Shown here: piece by piece, positions 33,865 through 45,579 of the stretch
Layout of the letters: the number at the start of each line of letters is the position of its first letter
How positions within the stretch are numbered: position 1 is the stretch's first letter
Assembly: GCA_023078685.1 (NCBI GenBank)
Contig: JALGAS010000007.1
Coordinates: 1,674,001-1,738,000, forward strand
Length of the DNA stretch: 64,000 bases
Source of the DNA: Neopestalotiopsis rosae
Lineage: Eukaryota > Ascomycota > Sordariomycetes > Amphisphaeriales > Sporocadaceae
Direction of reading: 5' to 3'
Notes under the pieces: model-generated
The model's input: the letters and a program-made list of their open reading frames with translations, nothing else
What the model was told of the DNA's origin: nothing
Databases searched by the model: none
Translations under genes and position numbers: made by a program

Positions 33865-35960
33865 ATGGTGAAAACTGCTCCAGCTCCAGCTCCGACTGGA
33901 CCGGGTATCTATAGTGCCACCTACAGCGGTGTGAGTATGCTCGATAAGTGCCCACAAAGGCTCTGTGCTGACTTGCTGTGCGACAGATTCCTGTATATGA
34001 ATTTCAATTTGGCCAAGACCTAAAGGAACATGTAATGCGCAGGAGACAAGATGACTGGATAAACGCAACACATATTCTGAAGGCAGCAGGTTACGACAAA
34101 CCCGCACGTACCCGAATCCTCGAACGAGAGGTCCAGAAAGACGAACATGAGAAGATCCAAGGAGGTTACGGAAAATATCAGGGCACATGGATTCCTCTCG
34201 AAGCTGGCGCGCTGCTCGCCCAAAAGAACAATGTCTGGGAGCGATTGCAACCCATTTTCGAGTTCACTCCTGGCAATCAAAGTCCACCGCCAGCACCACG
34301 ACATGCCAGCAAACCGAAAGCTCCAAGAGCAAAGCCCGCCGTGCCCAAATGGGCTCCAGCCGCAGCACCACAACCACCGCAGCCGCCACCGCAGATGTTA
34401 CAGCAACAGCATGAATACGAGACAGCCAGTCAGATGAACGAGGAGGACACACCAGATAACCTGACAGTGGCATCAGCTTCTTACATGGCCGAGGATGATC
34501 GCCCCGACATGTCTCACTACTCTACTGGCCACCGGAAGAGGAAGCGGGAGGACCAATTACAAGATATGACCGAGCAGCAACACGCACTCTACGGCGATGA
34601 GCTCCTCGACTATTTCCTACTCTCTAGGCAGGACGGCCCCGCGGCTCGACCCGAACCTCCACCGAATTTCCAAGCAGATTACTTTATTGATACGGATCGC
34701 AACACGTCTTTGCATTGGGCTAGTGCAATGGGTGATACCGAGGTCATGAAACAACTGAAGCGTTTTGGTGCCAGTCTCAACTGCCAGAATATACGTGGCG
34801 AGACGCCCCTCATGCGCGCAGTTTGTTTCACGAATAGCTACGAGAAACAGTCGTTTCCGGCCGTCCTCAAGGAGCTGTTTGACACGATTGACGCACGAGA
34901 TGAGTCCAATTGTACAGTTCTGCATCACGCCGTGACCATGCGGACTGGGCGTGTCCTCAGCCACACTTGTTCGCGGTACTATCTCGACAACATTCTGAAT
35001 CGACTTCAGGAAACGCAAGAACCCAACTATGTCCAAGCCTTTATCGACGCTCAAGATAATAGGGGCAATACTGCACTGCATCTTGCTGCGTCATCGAATT
35101 CACGCAAATGTATTCGCGCCTTGCTTGGACGTGGCGCCAGCACTGATATCGCCAATGCTGAAGGTGTCCGGGCGGAAGAACTCATCCAGCAGCTGAATGC
35201 CGCCAAAGGACCCAAGGAACGCGCCCCTCAGAGGTCCTCCAGCCCATTCGCTCCCGAAAGCCAACGCCATGTAGCGTTCCGCGATGCGCTCACAGATTCC
35301 GTAAACAAGCTAGCCATTACATATCACTCGGGAGCCGCAAATACCGTGCAGAGCAAGATTACACCACTGGTTCTTGAGAAATTCCAGGACCTTGCCCGGT
35401 CTTATGACGAAGAGTGGAAGACAAAAAATGATGCCGAGGTCGAAGCAAGACGCATTCTTGGAAAGACGCAAAACGATCTCGCTATCGTAGGTCAAGAAAT
35501 TGCCGCGCTCAAGGCCAGACTCGAGCCACAAGAAAATGCAGCAAAGGCCGTGGGTGATGCAACCATGGCACAACACCAAGTCCTCGATTTGCTGGCATCC
35601 CAAACGCGAATCTTTGTCAACGCAGGGGTTCAGCAGCAGTTGTCATTATTGAATGGCAACGCGGCTTCACCAGACGATGACGACCCAGAGACTCGTCTGC
35701 AGTTGGCCAACCAAGTGCGCGAGGCACTAGCGGAGCAAAGAAAGGTTGAGAAGGAGTACGTGGACGCTCTTGGACTTAGCGGGACAGGCGAGAATATCGA
35801 CAAATACAGACAGCTCTTGAAGAAGTGCCTTGATCGAGCCGACGCCGACAATCTGGATGCAAACTTGGATGATTTGATTGAGATGATGGAAGAGGAGCAC
35901 AGCCCAGACGAAGGCCCCGGAGTGGCGGCGGCGCCAGAGAGCGACCGCTTATTGATCTGA
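33865..35960 (+). CDS. mbp1: APSES transcription factor, Mbp1/Swi4-type cell-cycle regulator
   Basis: Two exons, 33865-33930 and 33987-35960, give 679 residues. The 56-nt intron has GTGAGT and CAG borders, and exon 1 encodes the short Ala/Pro N-terminus ending YSATYSG. Residues about 23-110 form the APSES (KilA-N-like) DNA-binding domain, with RQDDWINATHILKAAGYDKP and the wing KIQGGYGKYQGTWIPL. A Pro/Gln-rich linker and a basic HRKRKRE nuclear-localisation-like motif follow. Ankyrin repeats lie at about 260-420 (TSLHWASAMGDTEV, GNTALHLAASSNSRK). A coiled-coil region sits at about 480-550, and the C-terminus contributes to partner binding. By family, it is the DNA-binding subunit of MBF, which with a Swi6-type partner drives G1/S genes through ACGCGT sites. 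The promoter has such sites itself. Confidence 0.95.
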
Positions 35961-36379
35961 GAGACTCGTTGGGTTGAGTCGTGTAAAGGCTTTGTTGGAC
36001 CATGTTAGGCCGGGCGTTTCGGTATGTTTCTGGACTATTGCCAATGACACAAGGGGACGTGTCTTGGGGGGCTTTGTTCATATTATTTTTGGTCATTCAC
36101 GATATGGAGCGTTGGATCTCAAAACACAGCGGTCGTGGATGAAGGAAGCAGTGTTTGTTGGTATTAATTCTCATAACGAATCTGCTAAAATGAAAATCGC
36201 AAGCCAACTGTCAAGAATAGCTGACTCCTCGTGTTGACGAAAGTGAATTCTTGAATGTGTTCACGATGTTGCCACTGCAGCCCCGTCGTTGTTCGCCTGC
36301 TCGTCGCCATCGCTTTCTTCCATGTAGAGCCACATACTCGAAAAGGGCAATGGGGCGACGCCATTGAAAGTGATGCGCT
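35961..36379. other. Convergent 3' region
   Basis: About 420 bp between the 3' ends of the Mbp1 gene (plus) and the F-box gene (minus). No further feature is seen. Confidence 0.6.
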
Positions 36380-38101
36380 CTAGTGATCCCTGGCTTCAAA
36401 TACGTCAGACAAGAATTCTCCAGACATGGTTCGGTAAAGGCGAGGCTTGTCATCATAATCACCACCGCGGCCGCGCCGATGATGGACGCTGGGGTAGAGA
36501 GTGTGCACCCTGGTGAGCCGGCCGGACGCCGCCTGGAGATTGCGGAGATCTTCCATGAGCGCCGGGAACAAGCGTGGCGGGTCATCCGGCCCCAGACGGA
36601 TGCACGAGAGGTACATGTCGGCAAGCAAAAAGTCAAGGGTAAGGCGAGGTGGTGGTGGTGGTGGTGGTGGTACTGACAAGAGCGGCACGCTGAGCGACTC
36701 CTCCCCCAGGAGATGATGGACCACGCCTCCTCCCGTTATTGACGACGTTCGGGTAGGTCTGTTGTTGGCATCGTCGCCTTCTGAAATTTTTACCAGGGAG
36801 CCGTCCTTTTCTACCACCCAGTTGGTGACCTCGCTTTGCTTCAAAAAGTCCACGGCCATGTTCCAACTTTCTCGATCGGCTGCGTCTCCGCTCTCCAAGA
36901 CCTTCAGCGTCCCCCAATTTCCTCTGGGTTCGACTTGGGTGAGCTCGGCGAATAGGTGGCTATATGCAGTGTTGCGTTCCATCCACAAGTCCGCCATGTC
37001 AATATTTCGCATGGCCCTCCTGTCCTGCAGAATTGCGTTGGACGGTCGCGGGGTGAGCTGTACAAAGAGTCGCTCAATCTTGGGCAAGTTTGCAAAGAGG
37101 TTTTGAATGTGCGACGCCAGCGGAAAGACGGCAATGTAGTTGAAGTCGACAATACTGGGCGGCAAAAGTGACACGTTATTGGGATACTCGCCCGCTCCGA
37201 GCAGAGCACTCAGCATGGACGGTGGTTGGCGTAGGAAATACTCATATGTGTGATAGGCGCGAACGGACGATCCTTCATTTAGCAAGACCGACGTCCACGG
37301 TCGAATGGTAAAGAGTGTGCTCGGTGGAGGTACCGCATACGTGCATTTCCCGTCGGGTAGGGAGACGGTAGAATGACCTAGAGACGTTTTAAGATCTACA
37401 TGACGACGTTCTGACAATCCGTCGTCATCCCCAGTACTGCGAGAAGCCGGTATGCCCTGCTGGCTGGGGCCAGGTGTGGCAGAAGTCAACGGCTCTTGCT
37501 TGGGATCACTCGGCCAAGGTTCCACCGCGGCCTTCTTGGTCTGACGAGTAGGTCTTGCCAGCGACAAAATATGATAGTCCATTTCAAAAGACCATGCATC
37601 GGTCAAGAACAGCATACGATTCATGAATGCGGCGAGGGTGGCGGGAGGTGCCATGATCGTGAACCTCAGCGGGTCAATGACGGAAAAGAGTCGAGTCCAA
37701 AGCTTCATCAGGTCGCCCGGCCATATCGTTCGATGTAGTTCACTCTCTTCGACCTCGTCAGTGGTGAATTCCACCATGAGCGTAAACGTCTGGACATTAT
37801 CGGCCAGATTCCGGTCCTCTAGGAACCTGAGCATGTCATGTGGTTTCAAGTCAAACGGTTCGAGATAGGATATCTGCGGCTGCCAAATGACGTTTCTAAA
37901 GAGAACGGGCAAAAGGATTGCGCGCCATCGCTTACAGACGTACGATGCGCGCTTGAGGATCTGGTCAGCTGCGAGCACCGTGATATCTGGCTGCTCATGC
38001 AAGTTTGTTTCCGACGGTGCTGGTCGCCGGAGATGGGCAAATATTCCAGACAGGATCTCTGTGGGAAGATCTTGGATGTGACTTTTAGCCATTGAAGACA
38101 T
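36380..38101 (-). CDS. F-box protein
   Basis: A single-exon frame of 573 residues, ATG at 38101. Residues about 8-65 form an F-box: IQDLPTEILSGIFAHL followed, after a loop, by ASYVCKRWRAILLPVLFRNV. The F-box binds Skp1 and places the protein in SCF ubiquitin ligases as substrate receptor. The remaining roughly 500 residues match the general style of fungal F-box proteins without clear leucine-rich or WD repeats, so the target is unknown. A run of eight prolines near residue 480 is encoded by a (GGT)8 microsatellite on the plus strand (36648-36671) and may vary in length between strains. A Pro/Ser-rich low-complexity stretch lies at about residues 195-235. Confidence 0.88.
   Translation of the reverse strand: MSSMAKSHIQDLPTEILSGIFAHLRRPAPSETNLHEQPDITVLAADQILKRASYVCKRWRAILLPVLFRNVIWQPQISYLEPFDLKPHDMLRFLEDRNLADNVQTFTLMVEFTTDEVEESELHRTIWPGDLMKLWTRLFSVIDPLRFTIMAPPATLAAFMNRMLFLTDAWSFEMDYHILSLARPTRQTKKAAVEPWPSDPKQEPLTSATPGPSQQGIPASRSTGDDDGLSERRHVDLKTSLGHSTVSLPDGKCTYAVPPPSTLFTIRPWTSVLLNEGSSVRAYHTYEYFLRQPPSMLSALLGAGEYPNNVSLLPPSIVDFNYIAVFPLASHIQNLFANLPKIERLFVQLTPRPSNAILQDRRAMRNIDMADLWMERNTAYSHLFAELTQVEPRGNWGTLKVLESGDAADRESWNMAVDFLKQSEVTNWVVEKDGSLVKISEGDDANNRPTRTSSITGGGVVHHLLGEESLSVPLLSVPPPPPPPPRLTLDFLLADMYLSCIRLGPDDPPRLFPALMEDLRNLQAASGRLTRVHTLYPSVHHRRGRGGDYDDKPRLYRTMSGEFLSDVFEARDH
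36648..36671 (+). repeat. (GGT)8 microsatellite inside F-box gene
   Basis: Eight perfect GGT units on the plus strand encode eight consecutive prolines in the F-box protein. Length changes by whole units would keep the frame. Confidence 0.95.
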
Positions 38102-39531
38102 GACCCAGATTGATAAGGTTCAGCACGATGATTACCCCGTGAGCTTTGAGGATATAAATTCACCATACAGCCGCTAGGCCAGTACCGTTGATTGACCGCG
38201 GTCTTTTTGGATGTCGATTTGACGATAGCAAATAGGAAATGAGGCTCACTCATCGACAAGGGACTCGGAGTATTGTGGTAGAAAGAAGGTGCCGTGCTAA
38301 ATGGATGCCCCAATAAGGGTCCGGCGGGGCGCGGGGCTCTTTCATTGAAGAAGGTACGGAGTACTACATTGTACCTTACAATAGCACTTGGACAGGTTGT
38401 TGTGGATAGCACACCCAGGTAAGCTACATTAGCCATAGATACTTGGCCTCTATCGGATGAACGTGACCTCATCTTGTTCGGCATCTTCAGTGGAAGCATC
38501 TAATAGACCCAAGGTTCATACATTTCTCGAGGAAACGAACTTGCCATACTGTCAGGAGGTGGATGTCAATTTGCCTTATTCTGGAGGAGGAATAAAGTCT
38601 TGTTATAGTACCCCAGCTAGGTGGAGAGATAGGCTATAGCGCTACTTACTATGGGGGATGAAGCTTGTAACCTCTTAATGACTGATGCATAAGGATTCAT
38701 ATCAACCTGCCCCATAGTCAACTACAATGGCAATCACATCCAAGCTTGTTGATCAATGAACGAGGCACTAGGTGTCTTGACCTGCCTTGGTCACCACGTC
38801 ATGTACCCACGAGTCTTGTCCTCACTATACGTGAACAGTCCCCACCTTCAAATGTGTACACTACCCCAGAAGACGGTTGTGGGTACAACACTACAACCGA
38901 TCCATGTCCTGATCAGTCCCAGGAACCGTTGAGCGGATCTTCAACCCGTAATACTTATAACATGACATAACGTGATGCTTATATGCATCTTCTCGCTGCA
39001 GTTGGAGGCAGGCAAACACTTCCTTAACAGGCCAGTCAAACTTTCGCTCAAATACAGGGCGTCAGTCAGCCCTTACCAATGGCGGGGAAATGTGGGGGAA
39101 GAGTGACGATGATCATGGAATGCATGTTCCTCCTCATACGGCTGGGTACCAACTGCCGCATGGGAGATTTTGAGGGCTTGGAAGTACCGCGAAACACGCT
39201 TCCCAATGACGATGAAATTCTCCTAGCGAGCCTGGGGGGCTGAAGCATGCCAGGGCTACAAATGGTCGAAAGAAATATTTCGGCTTCGATGTAACCCCTC
39301 TGCCGTAGACGACCCCTCAGTACACATGCAAGGGCGGACGGTCATCAATACTATAGTCCTTCCTGTAGCGTAGAGATGCATGACTTGAATAGAAAGGCAA
39401 GCGTTTGATGGAGTATTAAAGGCCCAACGTTGCCGGCTCGATAGACAAGAACCCGGACTTCCCGTCGACTCTACAAAGCTTCTTTCCATCACAGACTCTG
39501 CAGCAATCTAGCCTACTTGTTTGACCCCAAA
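38102..39531. other. Divergent promoter region, F-box / MetE-like genes
   Basis: 1.4 kb between the start codons of two divergent genes. No gene, RNA or notable repeat is seen. Confidence 0.6.
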
Positions 39532-40872
39532 ATGCCAGCCAACAAGCAACGGCCTCCATTTCGAGCCGAGCATATGGGCTCCTTGCTCAGGCCCAAGGAC
39601 CTCACAGAGAAGCGTATCAAGCTTGATGACGCCAAGGCCCTAGAGATTCTCCAAGACGAGGAGCTTCACGCAATCGAGGACCGGGCCATCAGGGACATTG
39701 TCAAGGTCCAGCTCGACCTCGGCTTTCACGCCATCAATGATGGAGAATACCGACGACATCAATTCTGGGGGACATTCTACCCCAACCTCGAAGGATTCGA
39801 AGAGATCAGCCCGGATTGGGACATGTTTAGGCTCTACGTTCCCGACATTGCCGCTTTCAGTTAGTAATCTTCCGTGTACCAAGACTGACTATACGCTGTG
39901 ATTGATTGCTGATAAACCCTTCAGCTGAGGCTGGCCACAAGCCCGGAGAGTCAATCGTCTGTACGGGAAAGATCAAGCACGTTGGCAGTTCTTATATCAA
40001 GGACTGGGAGTTTCTCAAGGGTCTGGTACCTGCCGATCGTGTCAAGGAGCTAAAGATTACCTTGGCTGCACCCGAGTGGTATCACCTCCGATACAAGCAG
40101 GGCAAGGCGTACCCCAAGGAGGTTTACGCCAACGATGCCGAGTATTTTGCAGATATTGCGGCTGCGTATAGGGCCGAGCTCAAGATTTTGTATGATGCCG
40201 GCTGTCGCAATGTCACCATTGACGACCCCAACCTTGCTTGTGAGTTCCTTGCTTGGGCGCATGTTCATGTTCACCGTTCCGGCCGGGCTAACCACCTCGA
40301 ATTGAAAAGACTTCTGCTCTGAAAAGATGCTGGCTGGTTTTAAGGAAGTTGGTGAAGACTCGGATGCTCTCCTTGACTCCTACATCAAGCTGTACAATGA
40401 CTGTCTGGCTTCACGGCCTGGTGACTTGCACGTTGGCATCCACCTGTGCCGCGGCAACTTTGCCTACAGCAAGCACTTTTCCGAAGGCGGATACGATCGC
40501 ATCGCGACGAAGCTCTTCAACGACATTGACGTGGACACGTATTTCCTGGAATACGACACGGCGCGCGCTGGCGGATTCGAGCCGCTCAAGGAGCTGCCGC
40601 CACACAAGAACGTCGTCCTCGGCGTGATTACCAGCAAGTTCCCGGAGCTGGAAGATATTGGCGCGATGAAGGAGCGTGTGTACCAGGCTGCCGACATCAT
40701 GGCGAGTGGTGCGGGGCAGTCTCGCGATCAAGCTCTGCAGAGAATTGGTGTCAGTCCGCAGTGCGGATTCGCCAGTCATCACTTGGGCAACTCGGTGACT
40801 CATGACGATATGGTTGCCAAGCTCAAGCTCGTGAGAGAGTTGGCCAATGCCATCTGGCCAGGCGAGCCGTAA
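39532..40872 (+). CDS. Short MetE-type (YxjG/YxjH-like) methyltransferase-family protein
   Basis: Three exons, 39532-39859, 39925-40239 and 40310-40872, with introns of 65 and 70 nt, give 401 residues. The junctions restore conserved sequence (FTEAGHKPG; DPNLAYFCSEKM). Residues 10-25 read PFRAEHMGSLLRPKDL, the usual opening of YxjG/YxjH-type relatives of cobalamin-independent methionine synthase. The likely zinc ligands of the MetE C-terminal domain are present: His and Cys in GIHLCRGN, Glu in YFLEYDT and Cys in SPQCGFASHH. The N-terminal folate-binding half of full MetE (about 760 residues) is absent. By family, it would transfer a methyl group to a thiol such as homocysteine. The methyl donor is unknown and may not be a folate. 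The protein is probably cytosolic. Confidence 0.9.
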
Positions 40873-41793
40873 AAAGAGATCATAAGGTTGTTGCGCATCT
40901 ACTAAGCAATAGCAAGCAGACTCTAGCAATCCCAATGTGCATTTCTTATTAGCAATACCAAGGTGCTGTCTTGTTCCGTTCGGCATATAGCGCGAATTAA
41001 AGAGAAAAGAACTCTAGATGTCCTGCATCTGGGAGCGTGCTGCCATGATCACTAAAACACCAGAGCAGTCAGGCTAGGTACTTTGGATTAGTGGTGGTGA
41101 AGAAGTCGAACTCACTAATAAGTAGTTGCAATGATTTTTCAGGGTCTTTAACTCTGTACAGAGTATATGATCATACCTCAAAGGGGGCAAATGCGATTGC
41201 ATGAGTCCCTGCATCGGCACAAAGGCAAACCCAAACCCAAGCAGCAAGCTCAAGGCCCAAGCTGGTCAAAGGGGCTCCAAGTCATCGACACGAGCCCTTT
41301 TCCTCACATGTTAAAAGAGCGGTGTCATTGAGGAAATGCAGTGACACGATGATGCATTTACCTATCGCAGCTTATCAACCCCTGAGCTCCTAGTGGTCGT
41401 TCGCAGGGACACGACAACTGCAGGTGCTAGCTGGAGGCCCCCGTTTTGCCCGTCTCGATCTTCTTGGCGCCTGCTTTAGCCCACCCGCGCCGCCAAACCC
41501 GGGGGCGGTTTGGGTGGTCGTGCCTTGCAGTCAGCGAGGGTGCACTGCCCCTCTACCCAAAGCCGCCCCGCAGCAGACGAGCTGGCCGACCTGATTATTC
41601 TCATTCCAGAGAGCGAGAGTCAGGAGATTGACAACAACGTAGATTTCCTGTTTCATCCTTTTGGTGCATATTTCTATTCATCGATAAAGTTGATCCAATT
41701 CCCTCTCAAGACAGTTGACTTTCAAGATCTAGAAACCTTCGTATATCAACTCCAGCAGAAAGAAACCCCACCGTCTTGCAATCATTCAGCATC
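40873..41793. other. Intergenic and leader of the phosphoesterase gene
   Basis: About 920 bp between two plus-strand genes: the 3' flank of the MetE-like gene and the promoter of the next gene. No other feature is seen. Confidence 0.6.
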
Positions 41794-43979
41794 ATGCCAG
41801 GGAAGACGGCACCTCCACCAAACGAATCGGTGACATACAGTTCTGGCTCTCATGATGGAGCCCCTGACCTGAGGCTGCTGCACTACAACGATGTATATCA
41901 TGTCGACTCATCGTCAGCCGAGCCTGTAGGAGGAGTGGCACGATTCATGACGTTGGTGGAGCATTATCGTAGCGATGCGAAATGGGAGGGCCAACCGAAG
42001 CTCGTCACATTATTCTCTGGCGATGCATACAATCCTAGCTTGGAAAGCTCAATCACAAAAGGTACGAAATTCGTGAGATATGTAGACCTCCATCAAAAGA
42101 ACGGAGGGGAATTGGTCTGGGGCTGAGCGACGAGGGCTTCCGCGGAACACAGCTTGACGTCTTGATCTGAAAGTTTAGGAATGTGCTAATGAACGTGACA
42201 GGCTCCCACATGGTTCCCTTGCTAAACAACATTGGCACCGATGCAGCTGCACTGGGGGTATGTTTCCAATGCACGACCAAGCCTCCCTCAATAACTCACA
42301 TGGTGTCTAGAATCATGACCTGGACTTTGGTGTTCGCCAATTCAAGCATCTAGCTTCAAAGTGCAAGTTTCCCTGGCTGATTGCCAATGTGCTGGACCCG
42401 GCCCTGGGCGAGTCCGTACCCATTGGCAACGCCAAAAAGACGCACATGATCACTGCCTCCAACGGCGTCAAGATTGGCCTTATTGGACTGGGTGAGCGCG
42501 AGTGGCTGGCCACTATCAACAGTCTCCCACCTAACCTGATCTACAAATCTGCCAGTGAGACGGCAAAGGAACTCGTCCCAAAGCTGCGTGAAGAGGGTGC
42601 CGACATTGTCGTTGCCATCACTCATATGCGCGAGCCAAATGACAATAAACTTGCCGAACAGACTGACGGGATCATTGATATCATCCTCGGTGGCCATGAT
42701 CACTACTATAATCATAGCCTCATCAAGGGAACTCACGTCTTGCGTTCTGGGTATGTGGACTTCCAACGGATATTGAACGCAACGCCTACTGATACCTTCG
42801 CTTAGTACCGACTTCAAGCAATTGTCTTATATTGAAGCTCGCCGTGCCAAGGATGATCCCAAGAAATGGGACTTTGACATCATCCGCCGCGACGTCACAT
42901 CGGAAATTCCTCAGCATCAGGAGACTGTCAAACTTGTGGATGACTTGACTGCCAGTCTAAAGACGAAACTGCAAAAGCCAATTGGGTTTACGGCTGCACC
43001 ATTGGATGCCCGCTTCAAGACTGTCCGCCTCAAGGAAAGCAACATTGCCAACTGGGTTTGCGACATCATGCGTCACCATTATTCTGGCGACTGCTGCATC
43101 ATGGCCGCTGGCACGATTCGCGGCGATCAAATCTACCCACCTGGTCCAGTCTTGCTCAAGGATATTATGAACTGTTTCCCCTTTGAAGACCCCGTGGTGG
43201 TGATCAAGGTCACTGGCCAGGCCATCTGGGATGCCCTCGAAAATGGAGTATCGCAGTACCCTGCTCTCGAGGGACGGTTCCCTCAAGTCTCCAATATCAA
43301 GTATACTTTTGATGGTTCCAAGCCGACGGGATCTAGAATACTCGATGCTACCATTGGAGGTGAAGCCATTGACATGGAAAAGAAATACGTCTTGGTGACG
43401 CGTGGCTACATGGCTCGAGGAAAAGATGGATTCGAGTCGCTGCTCATAGAAGAAGAAGGCGGCAAGGCCGAGGAGATTGTGTCAGAGGAGAATGGCATTC
43501 TCATTTCCATGATGCTGCGGCAATACTTTATCTCTCTCCGCGTCATGGGACAGTGGAAGAACTGGGGCAACGCCATCAACAAGCACTGGTCAGAGGTCTC
43601 TACCAAGGTTGGCACCTCTCACCCTTGCTACAAGCCCACGCCCTCGGCGACGCCCGTTACGCCCTCGGCGCCCAAGGGTCACGACTGGGAGAGCTGGAGC
43701 CCCAAGAACATTAGGTCTCGCCGGGCTAGCGTGATTCCCCGAGAGGAAGATAGCGACAGTGACGACGATGGCGACGTCGGGGACGTGGCGGCAGAAAAGG
43801 ATGTCGAAAAGGTGGACAAGGAGCTACAGACTATGCGAAGAGTGTTTGGCAAGTGGGCACGACTGGCTGGCGTCGAGTGCAAGGCAGGAGACGAGCTGAA
43901 TGAGGCGGACTTTGAGGTTGACTGGACCCAGGCAATCGCCCCAAGGCTGGAGGGCCGCATCACTCAGGTCGGAGGCTGA
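41794..43979 (+). CDS. 5'-nucleotidase / UDP-sugar-hydrolase family phosphoesterase
   Basis: Four exons, 41794-42061, 42202-42257, 42311-42750 and 42806-43979, with introns of 140, 53 and 55 nt, give 645 residues. Exon 2 is only 56 nt but is needed to link SITKG to SHMVPLLNNIG and NHDLDFG. The metallophosphoesterase domain (about residues 25-270) shows the metal ligands LLHYNDVYHVD, FSGDAY, GNHDLDFG, ITHMREPND and GGHDHYY. A 5'-nucleotidase C-terminal domain (about 310-500) holds GTIRGDQIYPPGPV and the substrate-binding-type DIMNCFPF segment. The tail contains an acidic EEDSDSDDDGD run. There is no signal peptide at the N-terminus, so a cytosolic or vacuole-associated enzyme is likelier than a secreted one. 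The family cleaves nucleoside monophosphates or related phosphate esters using two metal ions; the substrate is not known. Confidence 0.92.
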
Positions 43980-44189
43980 TCACAACGGACATAAGAGCCA
44001 GTGGATTGATGAGAGCGGAACGCATGGATTTGGTCAAATCTAGAATGACATCTCCATGACTGTGGCTAAAAGATATTCTTACAAATCGAATAGAAGGTTT
44101 GACCCGTCTCCATGGCTCGCGCGTCTGTCCCTATAGATGTTGGACGTGCAGCAAAACAAACTCCTTTGACGAATTTCTTCTTCCCTTGA

Positions 44190-44648
44190 TTATATCTTAT
44201 CCCCATGTCGACATCGCGAGAACGAGGTGCGCAACTCGACCTCCCGACCGCCCCGAAGCTGGTTCTGCTTGTTGTATGCCCGGACGCGATCATGAAGGTG
44301 ATCCGACGACGCTCGCCGCTTCCGAAGGTGAACGTACAAGCCAATGAGCACCAAGATGAGAATCCCGGCCAGCGTGGATCCGACCCCTATCCCCGCCGCC
44401 ATGTTGGTGCTCAACCCACCACCACCTCCCCCTCTGTCCTCTGCCGTCTGCTGTTGGTCATCTGGGGATGATGATGATGATCCTGCCGTCCCAGTCAATG
44501 ATGCGTCGTCGGTGGTTGTGCGGCTGCTACCGGTAGTTGTTGTTGCTGGATCTACTACGGATGCCTCGGCCGGTAGCAAATGACTTGCTGTTGATGTTGA
44601 TGTCGTTAAGCCCGACGCCCTCGACGACGACGTTCGTGATGACGGCAT
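44190..44648 (-). CDS. Single-pass membrane protein, 5' end unresolved
   Basis: The frame runs from an ATG at 44648 to a stop at 44190 (152 residues). It is also open upstream to about 44735 without an ATG, and a CAG acceptor at about 44723 suggests that one or more 5' exons are missing from this model. Visible features are a Ser/Thr-rich extracellular-type stretch (about residues 1-75) likely to be O-glycosylated, a Gly run, then one membrane segment (MAAGIGVGSTLAGILILVLI, extended by GLYVHL), a basic stop-transfer KRR and a short cytosolic tail. This is the architecture of Mid2/Wsc-like cell-wall sensors of filamentous fungi. The cysteine-rich ectodomain I would expect was not found upstream. 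The function is inference from architecture only. Confidence 0.5.
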   Translation of the reverse strand: MPSSRTSSSRASGLTTSTSTASHLLPAEASVVDPATTTTGSSRTTTDDASLTGTAGSSSSSPDDQQQTAEDRGGGGGGLSTNMAAGIGVGSTLAGILILVLIGLYVHLRKRRASSDHLHDRVRAYNKQNQLRGGREVELRTSFSRCRHGDKI

Positions 44649-44735
44649 GGTTCGTGTCTCGCTAGGATCGGTAAGAAGACCCGTGATCGGCGCCGTCACC
44701 ACGGGCGCGAGGTGATTTCTGTAATGGATAGCCAC

Positions 44736-45579
44736 ATGGATAGGTCCCCTGCTGCGCGTGATTGGGGCTCAGTTTCAACCATGTTCTTGTGCGCGGTCTT
44801 GTTTATTGTAACTTGATAAACTCGCAGTTTTTGTTGCAAAGTAATGTATATGGGAAAAGCTTCTTCTCTCGTGTATTGATTCCCACAGGTATCTCGCGGT
44901 ATGTCTCGCCAAGGAATAGTTGGGTTTTGCCTGGTTGAGAAGTGACGTGTGGTGACAATGGAGGATTTGATTTGTGATGAGGACCACCGACTCGTGTTTG
45001 CTGAAATATCGTTATGATACCAAAACGGGCGGCGAGGAACATGGGCAACGATGAACAATTCATCCTCCCAATTTGCGGGAAATCAAGAAAAGGAAAAGCC
45101 TCAAGCATGGCTCTCATTGTTTTTTTTTCTTCTCATCTTGAAATGGCACTAGAACAACAGACACATCTCAGCTCGATCTGATGTGGCCCTTGTATGCACG
45201 TGGTAGGAAAGGGTAGTCCAAAGGCATGCAGGTATCCGGCCCCAAAATGGCACCACGCTCGCTGGCGAGCGACTCACGCTCCCTGGAACCTGAAGCAGTT
45301 CCCGTGGTACATGTGATACCCGAAACGATACTTGCCAATATATCTCCACCGAGAAGATTCCGGATCTCCAGGAACCGGTGTACTACCTAGAACTTGGTTC
45401 GTATGGTCGTGCTTGATTGTTCTCGATCACAACATGTTCCGGGTACGAGTCTGTCTAGAAACTGTCCACTCGTTTTTCATTTGATGGTGACGGTGTTTTA
45501 TTCCATGATCTACCGTACGATCTTCTTCTTTGCATGCTTGTATTCCAGCATCAACTTCCAGGCTCCGTTGGTTCAACTC
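44736..45579. other. Intergenic, possibly with unplaced 5' exons
   Basis: Between the membrane-protein gene and the 3' end of the mannose-6-phosphate isomerase gene, both minus strand. Minus-strand frames at 44696-45058 (120 codons) and about 45170-45390 are open, but I could not join them convincingly to the downstream exon. Confidence 0.4.

Noticed and set aside
37846..38499. 217-codon minus-strand frame overlapping the F-box start
   Set aside because: Overlaps the F-box coding region in another frame and has no recognisable domain.
41510..41833. 107-codon frame before the phosphoesterase gene
   Set aside because: No family features; it overlaps the leader and start of the phosphoesterase gene in another frame.
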